Shown: one piece after another, positions 17,681 to 27,078 of the stretch
Numbering within the stretch: the stretch's first letter is position 1
Layout of the letters: every line of letters begins with the position of its first letter
Assembly (NCBI GenBank): GCA_963809925.1
Contig: CAWELH010000002.1
Location: 442,495 to 506,494 of the forward strand
Length of the DNA stretch: 64,000 nucleotides
Source of the DNA: DASQZK01 sp963809925
Lineage (GTDB): Bacteria > Bacteroidota > Bacteroidia > Bacteroidales > GCA-2748055
Reading direction: 5' to 3'
Program-made: the position numbers and the translations under genes
Notes under the pieces: model-generated
Told to the model about the DNA's origin: nothing
Databases searched by the model: none
The model's input: only the letters and a program-made list of their open reading frames with translations

Positions 17681-18847
17681 TTACCTGAATAGATGAGCCA
17701 TAAAAACACCAAGGTAATTGCCGAGTGCATAGCCGATAATTCCAATGGTCAGTCCCGGCAGTACAACCGACTTGTTTTTAAGCGCCGCAGCCACAACCGG
17801 AACAAAGGGAGGAGACATGGAAAGCGCAACGGATGTGATGATAAAAGTATCCGCGTCGATGCCGAATAGTTTTGAAATGATCGCATGAAGAAGCAGCGAT
17901 CCCAGAACGGCAATAAGGATAAACATGAATATAGAGAGAAGTTCCATAGAATGTCCATTCCCGACCATTTTCCCAAGATCGGCCATCGAAGCTACCACAA
18001 GAGAGAAAACCAGGATGAAATACATGCCCAGGGGAAAAGTCTTTTTTATCCGGTTAATCCGGGGAACCAACGATGAAAGTATGCCAAGTGTTGTGATGGT
18101 CAGTACAGCCACCATCATCTGATTATTCGTCGGGAAAAGCAGGCTAAGTCCCCCACCGATCCCAAAAATCAAAACCGATAACCCCAGTGCCCCGAGCAGG
18201 GGAAAGAATGTATCTTTTTTAAACAATCCACTTAGGGATTCAAACTCGTCTACAATCTCTGAAGTATGATTCTTAATATCCTCTCCTTCAATATGCTCAT
18301 AGGGTTTCATGAAAAGCAGGAAAAATTTCTGTCCTATGGTAATGAGGAATAAAAGCAGGAAGGCGCCAATGATCAGATCACTTGTATGAGTAAGGATATA
18401 CAGTTCCGAAGGTACATTCAGCATTTCTGCAATGGCTGCCAGATTTGGTGTTCCTCCGGAATATACGCCCACCAGCATACCGGATATCTTCCAGGCTTCG
18501 GGTATGATGTCTCTAAAAATAAGAAAACCAACGGTTATCATGACAATGACAGATACCAGACCAAGGGCCAGGGAAAGCAGCGTATTTCTTGCCATTCCCA
18601 ACCATTTGCGGATATCCTCCGAAAAAAGCAAAAGGGGAATCGCCAGAGGTATCGTAATGGTGGTCATCATGTCCTGAAGATTTGAAATGTCGGAGGGAAG
18701 TACATCAAAGTTTCCAATCAGGAGTCCTGCAATATAACAGATCACAATGGATCCGATCTTTCTTATCATGGAAAACCTCCCTCCGAGGTAAACAACGAGG
18801 GCTGGAAAAAGGAAATAGAAAAGAACGAGTAAAATTTTAGTCGTCAT
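17681..18847 (-). CDS. DUF819 family multi-pass membrane protein
   Basis: 388 residues from the ATG at 18847 (MTTKILLVLFYFLFPALVVYL); the frame could extend to 18964, but the extra 39 residues are polar and outside the family length. About ten membrane helices, with ISNLQDMMTTITIPLAIPLL, GVYSGGTPNLAAIAEML and the C-terminal SMSPPFVPVVAAALKNK region characteristic of DUF819 (YjcL-like) proteins. The fold resembles secondary transporters of organic acids or amino acids, but the substrate of the family is not established. Being 18 bp upstream of hutI, it may import or export a histidine-pathway compound such as histidine or urocanate; this is inference from position only. Confidence 0.85.
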   Translation of the reverse strand: MTTKILLVLFYFLFPALVVYLGGRFSMIRKIGSIVICYIAGLLIGNFDVLPSDISNLQDMMTTITIPLAIPLLLFSEDIRKWLGMARNTLLSLALGLVSVIVMITVGFLIFRDIIPEAWKISGMLVGVYSGGTPNLAAIAEMLNVPSELYILTHTSDLIIGAFLLLFLITIGQKFFLLFMKPYEHIEGEDIKNHTSEIVDEFESLSGLFKKDTFFPLLGALGLSVLIFGIGGGLSLLFPTNNQMMVAVLTITTLGILSSLVPRINRIKKTFPLGMYFILVFSLVVASMADLGKMVGNGHSMELLSIFMFILIAVLGSLLLHAIISKLFGIDADTFIITSVALSMSPPFVPVVAAALKNKSVVLPGLTIGIIGYALGNYLGVFMAHLFR

Positions 18848-19091
18848 AAGAGGTTGTTTCGTTAGGTCAGATAGCGAATATAATAAAAAAAGAAGAACCG
18901 AAGTCTGGCGTACTGCCTCCCTCATTAAACAACAGCAAGTTTTGTCATTACGTATACGCAGCAAACCCGACGGTAATCCGGTAATCTTTTATCTATGCGG
19001 CATCGGCGGACCGACCTGGTGAAAAAAGAAAATCCCACAGATTACCCGCTATTGGGCAAGCTGCAGGATTTTCCGGGAGAGGGGGAGATTG

Positions 19092-19922
19092 CTATGGACA
19101 CTCTTCAAAACTTTTGTTATACTGTACGATGGCTTTTTCACTCATACCCATGCTTGAGAATCCGCCATCATGGAAAAGGTTTTGCATGGTCACTTTTCTT
19201 GTAAGGTCAGAGAATAGGGTAATACAATAATCGGCGCAGTCTTCAGCAGAAGCATTCCCAAGTGGTGACATCCTGTCGGTGAAGTCAATCAGCGTATCGA
19301 TCCCTTTGACGCCGCTGCCGGCTGTCGTTCTGGTGGGTGACTGTGATACGGTATTTATCCTTATTTTTTTCTCACGACCATATATATATCCAAAGCTCCT
19401 GGCGATAGATTCCAGCAGTGCTTTGGCATCAGCCATATCATTGTAACCAAAAAGTGTACGTTGTGCAGCGACATAACTGAGCGCCACGACCGACCCCCAA
19501 TCATTGATGGCATCGAGACGACGTGCAACCTGTATCATTTTATGGAATGAGAGTGCCGAAATGTCAAGAGTCTTCAGGAAATTATTGTAATCGATAGCAT
19601 CATACGGAATACCTTTGCGCACATTCGGGGACATGCCAATGGAATGGAGAACGAAATCGATCTTTCCTCCCATAAATTCGATGGAATCCCGGAATGTTTT
19701 TTCAAGATCTTCGACGCTGGTTGCATCAGCCGGGAAAATCTTTGAATTCGTTTTTTCAGCAAGTGTGTTAAGTTCACCCAGCCTCAGGGCAACAGGAGTG
19801 TTTGACAGGGTGAAGACAGCCCCTTCTTCATAGGCTTTTTCCGCCACCTTCCATGCAATTGACATCTCGTTTAATGCACCAAAAATAATCCCCCTTTTGC
19901 CTTTCAGTAATTGGTATGCCAT
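19092..19922 (-). CDS. fabI: NADH-dependent enoyl-ACP reductase
   Basis: 276 residues, short-chain dehydrogenase fold of the FabI type. The glycine-rich start KGKRGIIFGALNEMSIAWKVA is the FabI version of the nucleotide-binding loop, SIGMSPNVRKG follows at about residue 95, and the catalytic pair is in YNDMADAKALLES (Tyr, six residues, Lys). NTVSQSPTRTTAGSGVKG is the substrate-loop region, and LFHDGGFSSMGM closes the protein. It catalyses the last reduction of the fatty-acid elongation cycle. It appears to be a single-gene unit: the promoter at 19947-19977 lies directly upstream, and recN ends 155 bp away. Confidence 0.95.
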   Translation of the reverse strand: MAYQLLKGKRGIIFGALNEMSIAWKVAEKAYEEGAVFTLSNTPVALRLGELNTLAEKTNSKIFPADATSVEDLEKTFRDSIEFMGGKIDFVLHSIGMSPNVRKGIPYDAIDYNNFLKTLDISALSFHKMIQVARRLDAINDWGSVVALSYVAAQRTLFGYNDMADAKALLESIARSFGYIYGREKKIRINTVSQSPTRTTAGSGVKGIDTLIDFTDRMSPLGNASAEDCADYCITLFSDLTRKVTMQNLFHDGGFSSMGMSEKAIVQYNKSFEECP

Positions 19923-19946
19923 GGCTTAATTTTTTGATTTCAAACG

Positions 19947-19977
19947 CAAATTTAGATTAAATAAAGCTGATCATAAA
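19947..19977 (-). promoter_or_regulatory. Promoter of fabI
   Basis: On the minus strand: TTTA at -33, a 19-bp spacer, and TAAATTTG as a full match to the TAnnTTTG -7 box. The start of transcription would fall about 20 nt before the fabI ATG. Confidence 0.55.
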
Positions 19978-20076
19978 GTAAAGCGAAAGGAAATTTGAGC
20001 AATGGCAGGTTTGGAGTTATTAATAGCATGTAATAGTGAACGCCAGTTGGGACGGGTGGAAATGAAGAAATGACAC

Positions 20077-21735
20077 TCAGCTTCCGGAAAGCAGTTCTTT
20101 TGCATTGGCCAGGGCGGCCTCGGTCGTTTGTTCACCACTCAACATTTTTGCGATCTCATTTTCACGGTCTGAAGCACTCAGGAGTTTCATCATAGTGGCA
20201 GAACCATCTTCATTTTCCGTTTTATAGACCAGGTAGTGCTGATCACCCCTGGATGCCACCTGTGGCAGATGAGTAATGGTAAAGACCTGCCGGTCGGCTG
20301 ATATTTCCTTCATCATCCGTGCAACCCGGTGGGCGATTTCACCGCTCACCCCGGTATCAATCTCATCAAAGATAATGGTTGGAAGCCCAAGTGAATGTGA
20401 AATTATGTATTTGATACTCAGCATCAGCCTCGAAAGCTCACCCCCTGAAGCTATCCTGGAAATATCCTGCAGATCAGCCTTTTTGTTTGCTGTAAAAAGG
20501 AATTCGACATGGTCGGTACCCTGCTCCGCTGGTTCAGGAAGGATGGTATTTCTGATCTTAAATACGGCATTCGGAATACCGAGTTGAATTAGAAATCCGG
20601 TGATCCTGTCGCTGAAAAGCGGGAAGGCTGCATGACGCTTTTGTGACAATTCCTGTGCCAGTCTGCTGATGGCGTCTTTTTCCACAGCAAGCTTTTTCTT
20701 TGTTTCTTCCAGCTTTGATTCCAGGGATACGAGTTCACCCAGGCGTGCATCAATATCGTCCCTGATCTTTATTAGTTCAGACAGATCTGTGGCCTTATGT
20801 TTCTGTTCAAGACGGTACAATACGTTGAGCCTCTCCTGCACAAATTCAAGTCTTCCCGGATCGTGTTCCACCTTTTCACCTTCCTTTTCTGCTTCACCCG
20901 CCAGGTCTTTCAGCTCAATCAGAGCCGACTTTATCCGGTTATGCAATGCCACGGAGGGTTGATGAAATTCGCACAGCTTGGCCAATTGCGATTCACTGTC
21001 CCTAAGAAGCCCCACAACATTTATCTCCTCCCCGGAAAGATTTTGCCAGATGGCATACAGGCCACTCTTTATCTCTCCGGCGTGGAGCAATACCTCCAGT
21101 TCTTTTTCCAGTTCTTCCTGTTCATTTTCCTGTAAACGGGCATCACTGAGCTCTGCAAACTGGAAAGAAAGAAAGTCCCGATCCGCTCTTAATTTTTCTT
21201 CCTTTTCTTTCAAACTTTGAAATTCCTTCAGCATTTCACGGTATGATGTATACTGAATTCTGTACTGCCTTCGCTCTTCTCCAAGGCCTGCGAATGCATC
21301 AATAACATCCAGCTGGTAGGCATTATTATTAAGCTCCAGGTTATGATGCTGGGAATGTATATCGACAAGGCGTATCCCAATTTCACTCATTAGCTGAAGA
21401 TTAACCGGAGTATCGTTGATGAATGCACGGGATTTCCCATTCGGACTAATTTCGCGGCGTAGGATCAGTTGATCGCCCTGATCCAGGTCATTCATGGCAA
21501 GAATCTGATCCAGACCATGAGGAGTGCCGTCGAAAATCCCTTCGACAATGCATTTGTTATCCTTGTCGAGGAGAGCGGTAGTGTCAGCCCGCTGACCAAG
21601 GATGAGGGAAAGGGCCCCGAGAAGGATTGATTTCCCGGCTCCGGTTTCACCGGTAATCGTTGTCAGGCCGGGCAAAAAACTGATCTTCAGTTCTCGTATT
21701 AGAGCATAGTTACTGATGGACAAGGACCTGAGCAT
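20077..21735 (-). CDS. recN: DNA repair protein RecN
   Basis: 552 residues of the SMC-like ATPase family. Walker A is GETGAGKSIL at about 33-42; two long coiled-coil arms (about 155-375) surround the shortened hinge; the C-terminal head has the ABC signature SGGELSR, Walker B IIFDEIDTG and the SGEIAHRVARMM helix. RecN is a cytoplasmic protein that holds DNA ends during double-strand break repair. It is the last gene of the bamD-rpoZ-coaBC-DUF4835-recN row and lies 28 bp after DUF4835, so it is probably on the same transcript. Length is typical of the family. Confidence 0.95.
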   Translation of the reverse strand: MLRSLSISNYALIRELKISFLPGLTTITGETGAGKSILLGALSLILGQRADTTALLDKDNKCIVEGIFDGTPHGLDQILAMNDLDQGDQLILRREISPNGKSRAFINDTPVNLQLMSEIGIRLVDIHSQHHNLELNNNAYQLDVIDAFAGLGEERRQYRIQYTSYREMLKEFQSLKEKEEKLRADRDFLSFQFAELSDARLQENEQEELEKELEVLLHAGEIKSGLYAIWQNLSGEEINVVGLLRDSESQLAKLCEFHQPSVALHNRIKSALIELKDLAGEAEKEGEKVEHDPGRLEFVQERLNVLYRLEQKHKATDLSELIKIRDDIDARLGELVSLESKLEETKKKLAVEKDAISRLAQELSQKRHAAFPLFSDRITGFLIQLGIPNAVFKIRNTILPEPAEQGTDHVEFLFTANKKADLQDISRIASGGELSRLMLSIKYIISHSLGLPTIIFDEIDTGVSGEIAHRVARMMKEISADRQVFTITHLPQVASRGDQHYLVYKTENEDGSATMMKLLSASDRENEIAKMLSGEQTTEAALANAKELLSGS

Positions 21736-21763
21736 AGAGAAAGGTTTCTTATTGTATCATTGA

Positions 21764-22681
21764 TCACGGACTCTGGTTTTCAATCATCGCCTTATACTTA
21801 TTGGAATTCGCCTGATCTATCTCTGTAAGGATCTGATAAACCCTGTTTTTCTCCTCCGGAAACGATTCTGAAAATATCTGTACGAGTTCGTCGGCTTTTG
21901 CATCAAAAATAATGTGCAATGGTTGAAGAAATGGATCCGGCTTCTGCCGGTATACTTTCTGAAGAAGCTCCAGGCTTTTGGCAATCTCGGCCCGGCCTTC
22001 CACCACTTTCCCGTCCATAATATCGAGGCCCATCCTGTGAAAACGGTAAAGGAATTCACGGCAGGGCTGATATTCTTTATCGAGAAAGTCCTTCACCAGC
22101 CAGTAACGGTTCCTGTGGCTCGTATTTTCAAACGGTTTCCAGCCTTTTTGTTGTGCATTTTGTGCATTGTCGACAATTTTTTCCGCATTTTGCCAAAACG
22201 GGGTTCCTCCTTCGAAAGAAAATGAATCGTAATCGAGAGCCAAAATAACATAGGCATAGTAACCAAGTATGGAAGTCAGGTTTGAAATATTTGCATTGAG
22301 ATCAAATTCCAGGGGTTCAAATTCGATGTATTTAAAATGGATATCATTATCCATGTAATTAAACATCACTGTATTATAATTCGTGTTAAACACAGGGCGT
22401 CTTGACTGGACCTGCAATGTACCACGAAACTCATCCGCAGAGATCTGTTCTGTAATATTAAAAAGCATATTGCATTCAATCCGTTCTTCAGGTGCAAAGA
22501 CATGGTTTGTCCAGACTTTGTTATTCATGAACTCAAAGATGACATTCTGCAATGTCTCAAACACTTGTTTGTTTGTACCCTGGATTTGTTGAGTTACAAT
22601 ATTGACATCGCATTTAAGTTCCTGGCCAAATATACCGAGGGGTATAAGAAGGATAGCAAATAATGTATATAATTTCTTCAT
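21764..22681 (-). CDS. DUF4835 family exported protein (possible type IX secretion component PorD)
   Basis: 305 residues from the ATG at 22681; the frame extends 13 codons further but the signal peptide MKKLYTLFAILLIPLGIFG begins here, with cleavage likely near FGQ-E. The sequence ELKCDVNIVTQQIQGTN, FNYMDNDIHFKYIEFEPLEF and GTPFWQNAEKIVDNAQ are diagnostic of DUF4835. The gene sits between coaBC and recN in many Bacteroidota. I recall that some annotation pipelines name this family PorD and link it to type IX secretion or gliding; I cannot verify that here. Likely periplasmic or outer-membrane associated. Confidence 0.85.
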   Translation of the reverse strand: MKKLYTLFAILLIPLGIFGQELKCDVNIVTQQIQGTNKQVFETLQNVIFEFMNNKVWTNHVFAPEERIECNMLFNITEQISADEFRGTLQVQSRRPVFNTNYNTVMFNYMDNDIHFKYIEFEPLEFDLNANISNLTSILGYYAYVILALDYDSFSFEGGTPFWQNAEKIVDNAQNAQQKGWKPFENTSHRNRYWLVKDFLDKEYQPCREFLYRFHRMGLDIMDGKVVEGRAEIAKSLELLQKVYRQKPDPFLQPLHIIFDAKADELVQIFSESFPEEKNRVYQILTEIDQANSNKYKAMIENQSP

Positions 22682-22818
22682 TCTATTGGATTTATACTTA
22701 ACGAACAGAATCAACTCCATTCTTTCATGCCTGCTGGCAGTTTATTAACAGGTATGCATCTCCTGGCGGTTCACCCCTCAAAATTCCGTACCGGCTATTT
22801 CAGCTGCGTTTAATCTGC

Positions 22819-24042
22819 CTATCCGGACTCCGGCATAGAGATCATCATTTCTGCAATTTTACCAACGATATCGAGGGCAACCTCCTTCTTGGATTTTAAC
22901 TCAAATTTATTAATAATATTGTTTTTATCAATAATGGTAATCCGGTTTGTATCGGTTTGAAATCCTGCACCCTCATCATTCAATGAGTTAAGGACAATAA
23001 AATCCAGATTTTTGACTTCCAGTTTCCGCCGGGCATTTTCCATTTCATGATCCGTTTCCAGGGCAAATCCCACGATGAATTGTTGATCCTTTTTCATTCT
23101 TCCAAGTTCGGCAGCAATGTCTTTGGTCGGTTTCATCCTGAGGGTAAGGTCATCATCTCCCCTTTTCACCTTCTTAGTGAAAGATGTTTCCGGGGTAAAA
23201 TCAGACACTGCTGCCGTCAAAATGGCAATGTCTGTATTTTTAAAGGCTTCGACGGCGGCCTCGTACATCTCTGAAGCAGTTTCAACTGGAATAGTGGTGA
23301 TGGAAGGATGGAAAGCCCGGATATTCACAGGTCCGCTTACGAGAATAACTTCAGCGCCCAGCTCGGCACAGGCTTCAGCGATCGCATAGCCCATTTTTCC
23401 TGAGGAGCGATTACCAATATATCTTACAGGATCAAGGGGTTCAAATGTAGGGCCAGCTGTAATCAGGATCGTTCGTGAAATCAGTTTTTTTTTTGCCGAA
23501 CCTGTCAGCACTTCACTCAACACCGGTAAAATTGCTTCGGGTTCCTGCATACGTCCCTTGCCATACAATCCGCTGGCCAGCTCACCGCTAACAGGTTCGA
23601 TCAGGATATTCCCATAGGCCTGAAGTTGCGAAACGTTCGATTGTGTTGATTTGTGCCTGTACATATCAAGGTCCATTGCCGGTGCGAAAACTACAGGACA
23701 TTTTGCAGAAAGATAGGTGGCAACAAGTAGATTGTCGGCCTGACCATGAACCATTTTCGCCATGGTGTTGGCGGTTAACGGTGCAATTACGAAAAGGTCG
23801 GCCCAGGCACCCATATCCACATGGCTGTTCCATGTTCCGTCGCTTTTGAAAAATTCTGAGAGGACCGGATTTCCGGAAAGCGCAGCCAATGTGCCTTTGG
23901 TGACAAATTTTTCAGCGAAAGGTGTAAGGAGTACCCTGACTTCCGCTCCTTCCCTAAGCAGAAGCCGCAACAATAAAACCGATTTGTAGGCTGCAATGCT
24001 ACCGGTTATACCGAGAAGTATTTTTATTCCGCTGAGCTTCAC
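22819..24042 (-). CDS. coaBC: Bifunctional phosphopantothenoylcysteine decarboxylase / phosphopantothenate-cysteine ligase
   Basis: 407 residues. The N-terminal CoaC flavoprotein domain (1-180) has GITGSIAAYKS, the active-site His in NSHVDMGAWAD, and PAMDLDMYRH, where Asp replaces the Asn of the common PAMNxxMW motif, as in Bacteroidota homologues I know. The CoaB domain (about 190-400) has ITAGPTFEPLDPVRYIGN, SSGKMGYAIAEA and AAVSDFTP. Together they turn phosphopantothenate and cysteine into phosphopantetheine for coenzyme A. It is 80 bp downstream of rpoZ in the same direction. Confidence 0.95.
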   Translation of the reverse strand: MKLSGIKILLGITGSIAAYKSVLLLRLLLREGAEVRVLLTPFAEKFVTKGTLAALSGNPVLSEFFKSDGTWNSHVDMGAWADLFVIAPLTANTMAKMVHGQADNLLVATYLSAKCPVVFAPAMDLDMYRHKSTQSNVSQLQAYGNILIEPVSGELASGLYGKGRMQEPEAILPVLSEVLTGSAKKKLISRTILITAGPTFEPLDPVRYIGNRSSGKMGYAIAEACAELGAEVILVSGPVNIRAFHPSITTIPVETASEMYEAAVEAFKNTDIAILTAAVSDFTPETSFTKKVKRGDDDLTLRMKPTKDIAAELGRMKKDQQFIVGFALETDHEMENARRKLEVKNLDFIVLNSLNDEGAGFQTDTNRITIIDKNNIINKFELKSKKEVALDIVGKIAEMMISMPESG

Positions 24043-24121
24043 AATATGGTGTTTTTAGTAAAAACACTTGAGGAAGGGGTTTTACTGAAACCCCAGGTAT
24101 TCGGCCGCCGGATAAGTTTAT

Positions 24122-24472
24122 CTATTCGACTTCTTCATGTTCTTCACGGGGTTTGGCTTCCGCCACCCTGAAATAAATCTCGTCGTCGAGATATTCCTGT
24201 AAGGCTATAAGTGTGGGTTTCGGGAGGCGCTCGTAAAATTTGGAGATCTCGATTTGTTCACGGTTTTCAAAAACCTCTTCGAGATTGTCGGTATAATAAG
24301 CAAATTCCTCAAGTTTACGGTTGAGTTCCTGCTTCATCTCAACGCTGATCTGGTTAGCTCTCCGTGAGACGATCATCACTGATTCATAAATATTACCGGT
24401 TTCCCTGCTCAGGTTTCTGATGTCCTGTGTTACAGTAGTGGCCGGCGCTTTGCTTTTTTTGTAATCAACCAT
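24122..24472 (-). CDS. rpoZ: DNA-directed RNA polymerase omega subunit (Bacteroidota type)
   Basis: 116 residues. MVDYKKSKAPATTVTQDIRN, then GNIYESVMIVSRRANQIS, corresponds to the conserved region of omega/Rpb6 that wraps the beta' C-terminus. The acidic C-terminal extension (YFRVAEAKPREEHEEVE) is typical in this phylum. It begins 14 bp after bamD and is cotranscribed with it. Confidence 0.88.
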   Translation of the reverse strand: MVDYKKSKAPATTVTQDIRNLSRETGNIYESVMIVSRRANQISVEMKQELNRKLEEFAYYTDNLEEVFENREQIEISKFYERLPKPTLIALQEYLDDEIYFRVAEAKPREEHEEVE

Positions 24473-24486
24473 GTTTTTATACTGAG

Positions 24487-25284
24487 TTAATTGGTTTCCT
24501 GACCTAACGATTTCATTGAATCTTCATAAATATTCTTTGCCTGCCCGGCAAATTCTCCCTCAGGGAATTCGCCGATAAAGGAATAATACTCGTCGACCGT
24601 TGACTGATACCGTTCAAGTTTTTTACTGGCCACACTGTATTCAGCCAAAAGATAGGAGGACTTCAGGATGAGAAACATCAATTCTTCCCTGTGTTGGGTG
24701 TCGGGATAGTCTCCAAGGCTGTTTCTCAAGGCAATGATGGCCGATTTATAATCGCCCAGGTCAAAGTAAAGCTTTGCATTGAGAAAAGACTTTTCAACAA
24801 GTTTTTCCTTGAGTTCGTTGATGATTCTTTTGGCCTCATCCACTTTCGACGTCCCGGGGTGATTTATAAGGAAAAGTGTAAGCGTATTGACAGCCTTAAA
24901 GGAATATTCCTGATCCAGGCTTGGCCGCGGGGAAAGCCTGTAATAGCAGTAGCCCGTCATATATGCCGATTCTTCCTCATAAACGCTATTCGGAAATGTA
25001 TTGGCCAGTTCCTCAAAATAATGGCTGGCCATGATATAGTCGTTCTGATGAAAATAGCTTTCCGCTCTGTAATACTGAACGGTGTCAGCCTTAACTGTAC
25101 CACGGAAAACGTTGGCGACCTGTTCCAGAATGGTGGATGCCCTCACGTAGTCACCGTTTTCATAATATTCAACGGCTCTCTTATACTTGTATTGGTAATC
25201 AGTGCTTTTCAGTACTTTTTCATACTGACCGCATGAACTGACCAGAAGTACAAATATTATGTAAATGAATACCTTATGCTTCAT
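24487..25284 (-). CDS. bamD: Outer-membrane assembly lipoprotein BamD
   Basis: 265 residues; lipobox VLLVSSC with Cys18, followed by GQYEKVLKSTDYQYKYKRA. The rest is five TPR-like helical pairs (YENGDYVRASTILEQV; AESYFHQNDYIMASHYFEEL; YFDLGDYKSAIIALRN), the BamD/YfiO arrangement. BamD is an inner-leaflet outer-membrane lipoprotein of the complex that inserts beta-barrel proteins such as the SusC proteins here. First gene of the row leading to recN; promoter at 25301-25331. Confidence 0.93.
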   Translation of the reverse strand: MKHKVFIYIIFVLLVSSCGQYEKVLKSTDYQYKYKRAVEYYENGDYVRASTILEQVANVFRGTVKADTVQYYRAESYFHQNDYIMASHYFEELANTFPNSVYEEESAYMTGYCYYRLSPRPSLDQEYSFKAVNTLTLFLINHPGTSKVDEAKRIINELKEKLVEKSFLNAKLYFDLGDYKSAIIALRNSLGDYPDTQHREELMFLILKSSYLLAEYSVASKKLERYQSTVDEYYSFIGEFPEGEFAGQAKNIYEDSMKSLGQETN

Positions 25285-25300
25285 TTTCGAAAATGTTGTG

Positions 25301-25331
25301 CAAAATTACTACAATCATTGAAAGTGCGAAA
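25301..25331 (-). promoter_or_regulatory. Promoter of the bamD-rpoZ-coaBC row
   Basis: Minus strand: TTTC at -33, 19-bp spacer, TAATTTTG as the -7 box. The predicted transcript start is only about 13 nt before the bamD ATG. Confidence 0.5.
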
Positions 25332-25674
25332 TAAATATGACGTTTTTTTTAGTCCTGTTCTTCCTGTGGAAAAGTTCACTACACGATGACCCTATCGTAC
25401 GGGCATTATGATTTGCCTTTAAATCCCTCAGGTATAGTCCGGATCTACCTAAAACCGGTCTAAATAAATGTTTTGGGGCATTATTTTGAAATCAACTGCA
25501 GCAAAAAATAATTGGTGAATTTTGTTTTTACCTGTCTGAATCTGACTGAGATTTATCTTAAAAGTCCCAATAAGTGCACATTATAATATATCTATATATG
25601 TGAGAAAACCCAAAAATATTGCTAATTTGGACGAAACATAAACTAAACGTATTTAGAATGAAAATATTTCCAGG

Positions 25675-25705
25675 TTTGGGAACTGATTAAAAAAAATTAA
25701 TTTTG
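25675..25705 (+). promoter_or_regulatory. Promoter of the alpha-oxoamine synthase gene
   Basis: TTTG (25675-25678), a 19-bp spacer and TAATTTTG (25698-25705): a perfect match to both boxes of the Bacteroidota housekeeping promoter. Transcription would start near 25710, which rules out translation starts earlier than that. Confidence 0.75.
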
Positions 25706-25744
25706 TTCCCAATTCCAACACGTATTAACTTAAAAATTTTAGCC

Positions 25745-26998
25745 GTGGATATATTTGATAAGATAAAAAAGAATGCAGGACCGCTAGGCCAGTATAAGAA
25801 AGTTGCTCACGGTTATTTTACTTTCCCAAAACTGGAGGGTGAAATTAAACCCAGAATGATGTTCAAAGGCAAGGAAGTTCTGAACTGGAGTCTGAACAAC
25901 TACATCGGGTTGGCCAATCATCCTGAGGTCAGGAAGGCCGATGCTGAAGCTGCTGCGAAATATGGGATGGCCTATCCTATGGGAGCAAGAATGATGTCGG
26001 GCCAGACAAAATACCATGAAGAACTCGAGGAAAAGCTGGCAAAATTTGTACACAAGGAAACTGCTTACTTGCTGAATTATGGCTATCAGGGAATGGTTTC
26101 CATCATCGACTCTTTGGTTGACAGGAAAGATGTTATCGTTTATGATTCGGATGCACATGCCTGTATACTCGATGGACTGAGGCTTCACATGGGCAAACGC
26201 TATGTTTTCCCTCACAACGATATGGAAAATCTTGATAAGCAGCTTCAAAGGGCGACGAAACTTGCCGGTGAAACCGGTGGCGGTATCCTTGTCATCACTG
26301 AAGGTGTCTTCGGCATGGTTGGTGATCTCGGTAAGCTCGATGAGATTGTTGAGTACAAGAAAAAATACAATTTCAGGCTTCTGGTTGATGATGCACACGG
26401 ATTCGGTACGATGGGTAAGACCGGCGCCGGTACCGGGGAACATTTCGGTGTCCAGGACCAGATTGACGTCTATTTCTCCACCTTTGCCAAATCTATGGCC
26501 GGGATCGGAGCTTTTGTAGCTGCCGATAAGGAAATCATCGATTATCTTGCCTATAACATGCGTTCTCAGATCTTTGCCAAGTCATTACCGATGCCCATGA
26601 CCATCGGTGCGCTGAAAAGGCTTGAGCTTTTGCAGACGAAACCCGAACTCAGAGAACAGCTTTGGGTGATTGTAAATGCTCTTCAGAAAGCACTTAAGGA
26701 CAGGGGTTTCAATATTGGTAAAGCGGAATCTCCGGTAACCCCGGTTATTCTCTCCGGCTCAGTTCCCGAAGCAACCAATATCGTATACGACCTGAGAGAA
26801 AATTACGGATTGTTCTGTTCGATGGTAGCTTACCCGGTGATCCCGAAAGGCATGATCCTGCTGCGTATCATTCCCACAGCTGCTCATACCCTGGAAGATG
26901 TTGAACTCACCATCAAGGCCTTTACGGAAGTCGCTGAAAAACTGAAAGCAGGAAAATACAGTTCAGAAATATTTGCCAATGTAGAAGTTGATAAGTAA
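25745..26998 (+). CDS. PLP-dependent alpha-oxoamine synthase (serine palmitoyltransferase / cysteate acyltransferase-like)
   Basis: 417 residues from the GTG at 25745; an upstream TTG at 25703 lies inside the promoter and is excluded. Fold-type I enzyme of the AONS family: HGYFTFPKLEGE, WSLNNYIGLANHPEVR, GARMMSGQTKYHEELE, VDDAHGFGTMGKTGAG and the PLP-lysine segment STFAKSMAGIGA. Members condense an amino acid with an acyl thioester and release CO2. HGYFTFPK and NNYIGLANHPEV resemble serine palmitoyltransferases more than KBL or BioF, and in Bacteroidota this group makes the long-chain base of sphingolipids, or of sulfonolipids when cysteate is used. I cannot separate these two from sequence. 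Monocistronic, with its own promoter and terminator. Confidence 0.82.
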   Translation: MDIFDKIKKNAGPLGQYKKVAHGYFTFPKLEGEIKPRMMFKGKEVLNWSLNNYIGLANHPEVRKADAEAAAKYGMAYPMGARMMSGQTKYHEELEEKLAKFVHKETAYLLNYGYQGMVSIIDSLVDRKDVIVYDSDAHACILDGLRLHMGKRYVFPHNDMENLDKQLQRATKLAGETGGGILVITEGVFGMVGDLGKLDEIVEYKKKYNFRLLVDDAHGFGTMGKTGAGTGEHFGVQDQIDVYFSTFAKSMAGIGAFVAADKEIIDYLAYNMRSQIFAKSLPMPMTIGALKRLELLQTKPELREQLWVIVNALQKALKDRGFNIGKAESPVTPVILSGSVPEATNIVYDLRENYGLFCSMVAYPVIPKGMILLRIIPTAAHTLEDVELTIKAFTEVAEKLKAGKYSSEIFANVEVDK

Positions 26999-27021
26999 AC
27001 GAGCTCATTGTTCCTAGATAT

Positions 27022-27062
27022 AAAGACCGTCGGCAGTTTGATCTGCGACGGTCTTTTTTTTT
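27022..27062 (+). terminator. Rho-independent terminator of the oxoamine synthase gene
   Basis: AAAGACCGTCG(G)CAG pairs with CTGCGACGGTCTTT around a 6-nt loop with one bulged G, followed by nine T residues in total. It lies 24 bp after the stop codon. Confidence 0.93.
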
Positions 27063-27078
27063 GAAGTTGCGGATGGAA

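Noticed and set aside
25703..25744. Upstream TTG start for the oxoamine synthase
   Set aside because: It falls inside the -7 box of a perfect promoter; the GTG at 25745 matches family length.
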